A stretch of 64,000 bases of DNA from positions 63,874,931 to 63,938,930 of the forward strand of contig OZ024869.1 of NCBI GenBank assembly GCA_964017185.1, written 5' to 3'. The notes beneath the pieces are model-generated. The model was not told where the DNA came from. It saw only the letters and a list, made by a program, of their open reading frames with translations, and did not search any database. Source of the DNA: Rugalucina vietnamica. Taxonomy: Eukaryota; Mollusca; Bivalvia; Lucinida; Lucinidae. Shown here piece after piece: positions 61,201 to 64,000 of the stretch; position 1 is the first letter of the stretch, and each line of letters starts with the position of its first letter. A program made the translations under genes and the position numbers.

Positions 61201-63970
61201 CTGCATATTACATGGGTCCATGTGGACTGAAAGTTTTAGTGGAATCGAGTCATATAGTCATAAGTTATAAGAAAAGTCCACGTAATTTTTGATAATCCCA
61301 AGTATAATTTCGCTTGTCATATAAAACAATTTTATATTGAAATGAAGAAATTTTCTGAGACATGTTATTTCAAAAGTGTTGAAAAAATAAAATGTCTTAG
61401 TTATGTGCAATTATATATATGAGCCACTGCATAAGAAAACCAACAAACTGCTTAGTCGAAAACAAAGGCACAGATCAGCTTCACGGTAACTGCGAAGCTG
61501 ATCAGCGCCTTTGTTTTCGCTACATGGATAGTACAATCCCTCTTGTACTTCAATCCAAAATTTCAAGCTTCTAGCTTGCTTCTGTGACTGTACTGGCTGG
61601 TTTGTGTCTGATCTGGTCGGAAACTCAAATTGTTGGTTTTCTCATGCATATGCTAAATTTTACAAAACATCAAAAGAAACAAAAGATTACCTTGCCATTC
61701 TTTGTTGCACCACTTTTGCCTTGAACTGAGCTCCCAAAACAACTAGAGCTTATATTTGTATCACAACTTGTTATATCATCATCATCTGGACTAGTCCCAC
61801 CTCTACTACTGTTTTCTTGCACAGAAAAAGCGTCCAGATTTCTCATTTCTATGTCAGTATTTGTAATGTTGCTCTGAGAATTTCTAAGCTGAGCGGAAAC
61901 TTCAGAGCCACTTTTGTGCTTGTTAGCTTTAACAAGATTTGCACCATAATCCACAAGTGAGCTTCTAGTAAGATTGTCAGTATGACAAATAAATCTGTTA
62001 TTCTTCACACACAGCTTATCACTTGTGAGTGAAGCAAAATTTGAGCTTTCAGTTCCATCAACATCGTTTGTGGCTTTTTGACTATTACACAGATTCACTT
62101 CTCTGGGAGTTCTCATGTCTGTCAATTCTATTGTATCCATGTCTTCCAAATCACTGTTTATACTAGGATATAAAACATTGGTGGCTCTGAACGCTGTTTT
62201 AGATGTAGGGTACGGGATCTTAATGTCATAAGGAAAACAATCTTTGTATTCCAAATCTTCAATAATTAATTCTGGGTCAGGTCTAAACTTTTTGGCACAT
62301 AGACTGTAAACAAGGTCATCACTAGGGGTTATATCTGCTGTATCAAAACCTGAACTGTTTTGTCGGATGTAATGGTTTTGCTGTTTATCAGTTAGTGAGC
62401 CTACTGACTGACTCTGAGATCTTAGAAAAGGAATTTTACTGTTCAATTCTTCATTCTGCTGATTAAATTTCCACAACCTTAAGGCCTGGTTTTCTCTAAT
62501 CAGCTCTTCCGTACTTTTAGAAATCCCTGGGTTGTCTATCCCATGGTTTCTTACACTAGCTTTATCTAGATCATTATAATTCATATCAGTCTTCTTTGGA
62601 ACAAGTGGTGATCTCTCCTTGGTGTTTTCTGCAGGGGATGGCAATATTTTCAAACTTTCACAACTATTGCTACAATGTCTTAAATCCAAAACCTGTGGCC
62701 TTGAACTTGTTGAGTCTGAGTCCCTGAAATGGTTATCTGAGGAATTCAAGCGTCCCTGAGATCCAGATGATGGACTGCTTCTAGGCCTTTCTAACTGTAA
62801 ATGCTTCATTTTGTTCTGTAAATAGGGCATAGAGCTGGCCTTCACTGAACCGTCTGCTTTAGTCAATGGGGAAATAACAACAGCAGAATGAAACATTCTT
62901 GCAGCAGGACCATTTTGATGAAACGTCACATTGGTCCACAGTTCGTTTCCTGCAAAAGGTATAATATCTTGTTTAGTATGAGTTGCATGAAAATTATTAA
63001 ACCATGTTTCAACAGAAGTAGAAATTTTAAACTAGTTTCTCTTATCGAACACTAAATTTTAAGAATGCTACCAAGTAAAATTTTGGCATATACCTGATAT
63101 AGGTTTGACTTTTGCCTACTTTTACATATATGCATATTTTTTTTTCAATTCATCTTATGTATATAAATGATCACTTGTCAGAAGCTTGCAATGTGTTACT
63201 TACTAAAACAGAAGCACCATAACTGACTAACCGGTTCCCTATTACACTCTCCCCCATATATAAACATCTGACTGCCAACCTGAAAATATTAATAATTCAA
63301 TGGACATGTACAGAAAAACAAAACATTCAGTGACTCACTGATTTATAAGCATGTGAGCTTTTGGTCAATTTTTGTCCCAACAGCACAAATTCATTGGCTG
63401 ATTAATGATCCTTATCTCGTTGATCTGTTCATGTTAAGAAATAAACTATAAGAACTATTTATAATGCTTATTCGGTTTATACATTTTTGACATTTACAAT
63501 TCAGAATGTCAAAAGCTGCAATTTGCGTGCCTTGGAATGCAACTGAATGATATGTAAAACATTATCTAACAGACTATGTTTAAAACCATACCAGTGATAA
63601 TAAAGTTTTCTTAACAGAATTTTGTTTTGTTGCCAGAATCTTTATACTAGAACATGCTCATTTGGTTTCAGATATTGAAATCATTCTTACCATTTGATCA
63701 AATCATTGTAGTAAATGTAAAGCTAAAAGAAATGACCTACCACTTGTGCAGAATGCCCTATCAAAGCTGGAGGTCCATATTTTGTCTTCACTCTGTCCCA
63801 GCGCAATGATACAAAGTTATAGCACCATAAGTCTTGCTTTGGTACGAGGTTGGACATCCCCCCATACACCCACATGTACTTGTTGAACACGACAGCTGAA
63901 TGGCCGTGCAGACCTGGGGGTACACACTGAGCTGGTTGTCGTGGTAACAACAGATCCCACTCTTCATCAT
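46146..63970 (-). CDS. Kelch-repeat protein with long disordered insert (5' partial)
   Basis: Minus-strand gene, convergent to VPS41. Exons read: 63741-63970, 63204-63279, 61691-62949 and, probably, 46146-46262 with the stop. All junctions are GT-AG and the phases agree (0, 1, 0). The upstream exons lie right of the window. The first exons carry kelch blades with HGHSAVVF, YMWVYGG, DLWCYNF, MFIYGGE and LWCFCF. After RMFHSAVVIS the long exon turns into about 390 Ser/Asn/Asp-rich, probably disordered residues. The last exon restores a kelch strand, YMLIFGG. About 560 residues are visible. Kelch propellers bind protein partners. The family was not recognised; FBXO42 ends with a similar kelch strand, but orthology is not claimed. 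Joining the last exon over a 15.4-kb intron is inference. Confidence 0.75.
46297..46530 (+). mobile_element. GAGCC-MITE copy 16
   Basis: TGAGCTGTGACACGAG at the left; the right end is ragged (CGACACGGCAG). Relative to the minus-strand kelch gene it lies 34 bp upstream of the terminal exon's acceptor. Confidence 0.75.
46703..48650. mobile_element. Element with inverted TCTGAATC arrays
   Basis: The left part (46706-47010, 47060-47100 and 47570-47670) is filled with TCTGAATC repeats. The right part (48250-48650) mostly has the inverse GATTCAGA. Edges CTCATGAATAAAAAATTCTG and the inverse of CTTATGGAAAAATCATG are roughly alike. The interior has a 17-base G run near 47220 and a pair of units of about 140 bp with GACCTTGACCTAAT (48000-48230). 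No ORF of note. Class unknown. Confidence 0.6.
48755..49538. mobile_element. TIR element of about 780 bp with GATCGATC ends
   Basis: Left TAGCGTAAGGCGACCAGTG with ATCGATC is mirrored at the right by the inverse of TAGCGTAAAGGGACCAGTG with ATCGATC. A third copy of the motif, GATCGATCACTGGTCC, occurs internally near 49309. TA at the edges. No ORF; non-autonomous. Confidence 0.7.
49550..51334 (-). mobile_element. Helitron-like element F1
   Basis: Minus orientation. The left edge CTAG plus AGGACCATTGGTCCT is the 3' end; the right edge GGTGAGCTAA is the 5' end. About eight tandem units of roughly 166 bp (anchor GACCATTAGCCATTG), rich in GGCGTGGCCAAATTTGACCC. The terminal modules are those of family E, but the internal unit is different. 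Confidence 0.82.
51335..53152 (-). mobile_element. Helitron-like element F2, abutting F1
   Basis: Near-identical second copy with the same ends and units. It starts at the base after F1 (GTGAGCTAA then CTAGAGGACC), so the pair is head to tail with no spacer. Outer flanks are A at the 5' side and T at the 3' side, as expected of Helitron insertion between A and T. Confidence 0.82.
53153..53384. other. Kelch-gene intron, unassigned
   Basis: Short stretch between F2 and the LTR element. A minus-strand open frame is present but has no kelch motif or splice signals, so it is not called as an exon. Confidence 0.45.
53385..54319 (+). repeat. 5' LTR
   Basis: 935 bp, starts TGTCAG and ends ATGACA. 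Contains a small direct repeat of AAAACGACGTTGGACAACAA near 53939 and 53971. Confidence 0.93.
54651..59204 (+). CDS. Gag-pol polyprotein of the Gmr1-like element
   Basis: Single frame of 1516 residues. Order: charged coiled coil (about 20-135), gag capsid-like region (150-290), CCHC zinc knuckle (about 353-366), aspartic protease (about 475), integrase zinc finger (670-710) and core (735-860), then reverse transcriptase (1090-1260) and RNase H (1395-1480). Integrase before reverse transcriptase is the reverse of ordinary gypsy elements and marks the Gmr1 group. Gag and pol share one frame, so no frameshift is needed between them. Mobile-element gene, not a host gene. Confidence 0.93.
59347..60281 (+). 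repeat. 3' LTR
   Basis: 935 bp, same length and, by eye, same sequence as 53385-54319. Preceded by the purine tract AAAAGAGGGG. Confidence 0.93.
60282..61302. mobile_element. TIR element of about 1 kb next to the LTR element
   Basis: Left end CGAGGGATTATCAAAAATTA and on (60282-60325) is mirrored by the inverse at 61258-61302, matching at about 28 of the first 31 positions. TTATGTGGACTTTT lies within. The LTR element inserted at the very start of the left repeat. No recognisable transposase; mariner-like by its CGAGGG start, which is inference. A TA duplication is not clear. Confidence 0.6.
61420..61654 (-). mobile_element. GAGCC-MITE copy 17
   Basis: Minus-orientation copy, TGAGCCACTGCATAAG at the left, right end diverged (CTCATGCATATGCT). 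It lies 36 bp into the intron after the donor of the long kelch exon. Confidence 0.8.
61691..62949 (-). other. Long exon of the kelch gene
   Basis: 1259 bp. Opens with NELWTNVTFHQNGPAARMF, the end of a kelch blade, then runs through a polar, Ser-rich sequence with KASSMPYLQNKMKHLQLERP and SPDDDDITSCDTNISSS. It ends at the donor GGCAAG-GTAATC. Low complexity and lack of hydrophobic runs suggest a disordered loop inserted in the propeller. Confidence 0.85.
62950..63740 (-). other. Kelch-gene introns with 76-bp exon
   Basis: The exon at 63204-63279 encodes VGSQMFIYGGECNREPVSQL and WCFCF. Around it is AT-rich intron with no recognised repeat. Confidence 0.7.
63741..63970 (-). other. Kelch exon, first in window
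   Basis: Acceptor TCCTTGTAG, then DEEWDLLLPRQPAQCVPPGL through the kelch blade HGHSAVVF-YMWVYGG-DLWCYNF and GPPALIGHSAQV, ending at donor GTAGGT in phase 0. Two nucleotides of a split codon at its start imply an upstream exon beyond the window. Confidence 0.88.
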
Positions 63971-64000
63971 CTACAAGGACCGATGAAAACAAGATATTTT

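Overview
The window looks like animal nuclear DNA, most likely from a mollusc and probably a bivalve. Two host genes are split into many short GT-AG exons with AT-rich introns, and the repeats are of kinds common in bivalve genomes. The species assignment is inference. No bacterial-type operon, rRNA or CRISPR array was seen.

Region 1 (1-30363, plus strand) is the VPS41 gene, a subunit of the HOPS tethering complex of late endosomes and lysosomes. 25 exons could be read, covering all but roughly the first 40 residues and ending with the C-terminal RING-H2 domain. The introns are crowded with transposon copies. Region 2 (30364-46145) is intergenic: VPS41 3' flank, Helitron-like repeat elements, and a four-deep nest of transposons at 36882-43426. 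Region 3 (46146-63970, minus strand) is the 3' part of a kelch-repeat gene convergent to VPS41. Three exons lie at 61.7-64.0 kb and a probable terminal exon at 46.15-46.26 kb. The roughly 15.4-kb intron between them holds an element with inverted TCTGAATC arrays, a TIR element, two abutting Helitron-like copies, and a whole-looking, apparently very young LTR retrotransposon (53385-60281) of the Gmr1-like Ty3/gypsy type, in which integrase precedes reverse transcriptase.

Four repeat groups dominate. (a) A 230-270-bp palindromic MITE beginning TGAGCCGCCTCATG is present in at least 17 copies, about half of them within 45 bp of an exon edge. (b) Three families of non-autonomous elements with a 5' hairpin, GTCC-rich stretch, internal tandem units and a 3' hairpin followed by CTRR and T are read here as Helitron-like. 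(c) There are TTAA- and TA-flanked terminal-inverted-repeat elements, some carrying inverted minisatellite arrays. (d) Several tRNA-headed SINE candidates occur. The two host genes share no evident pathway. The most unusual content lies in the mobile elements and in how they sit relative to exons.
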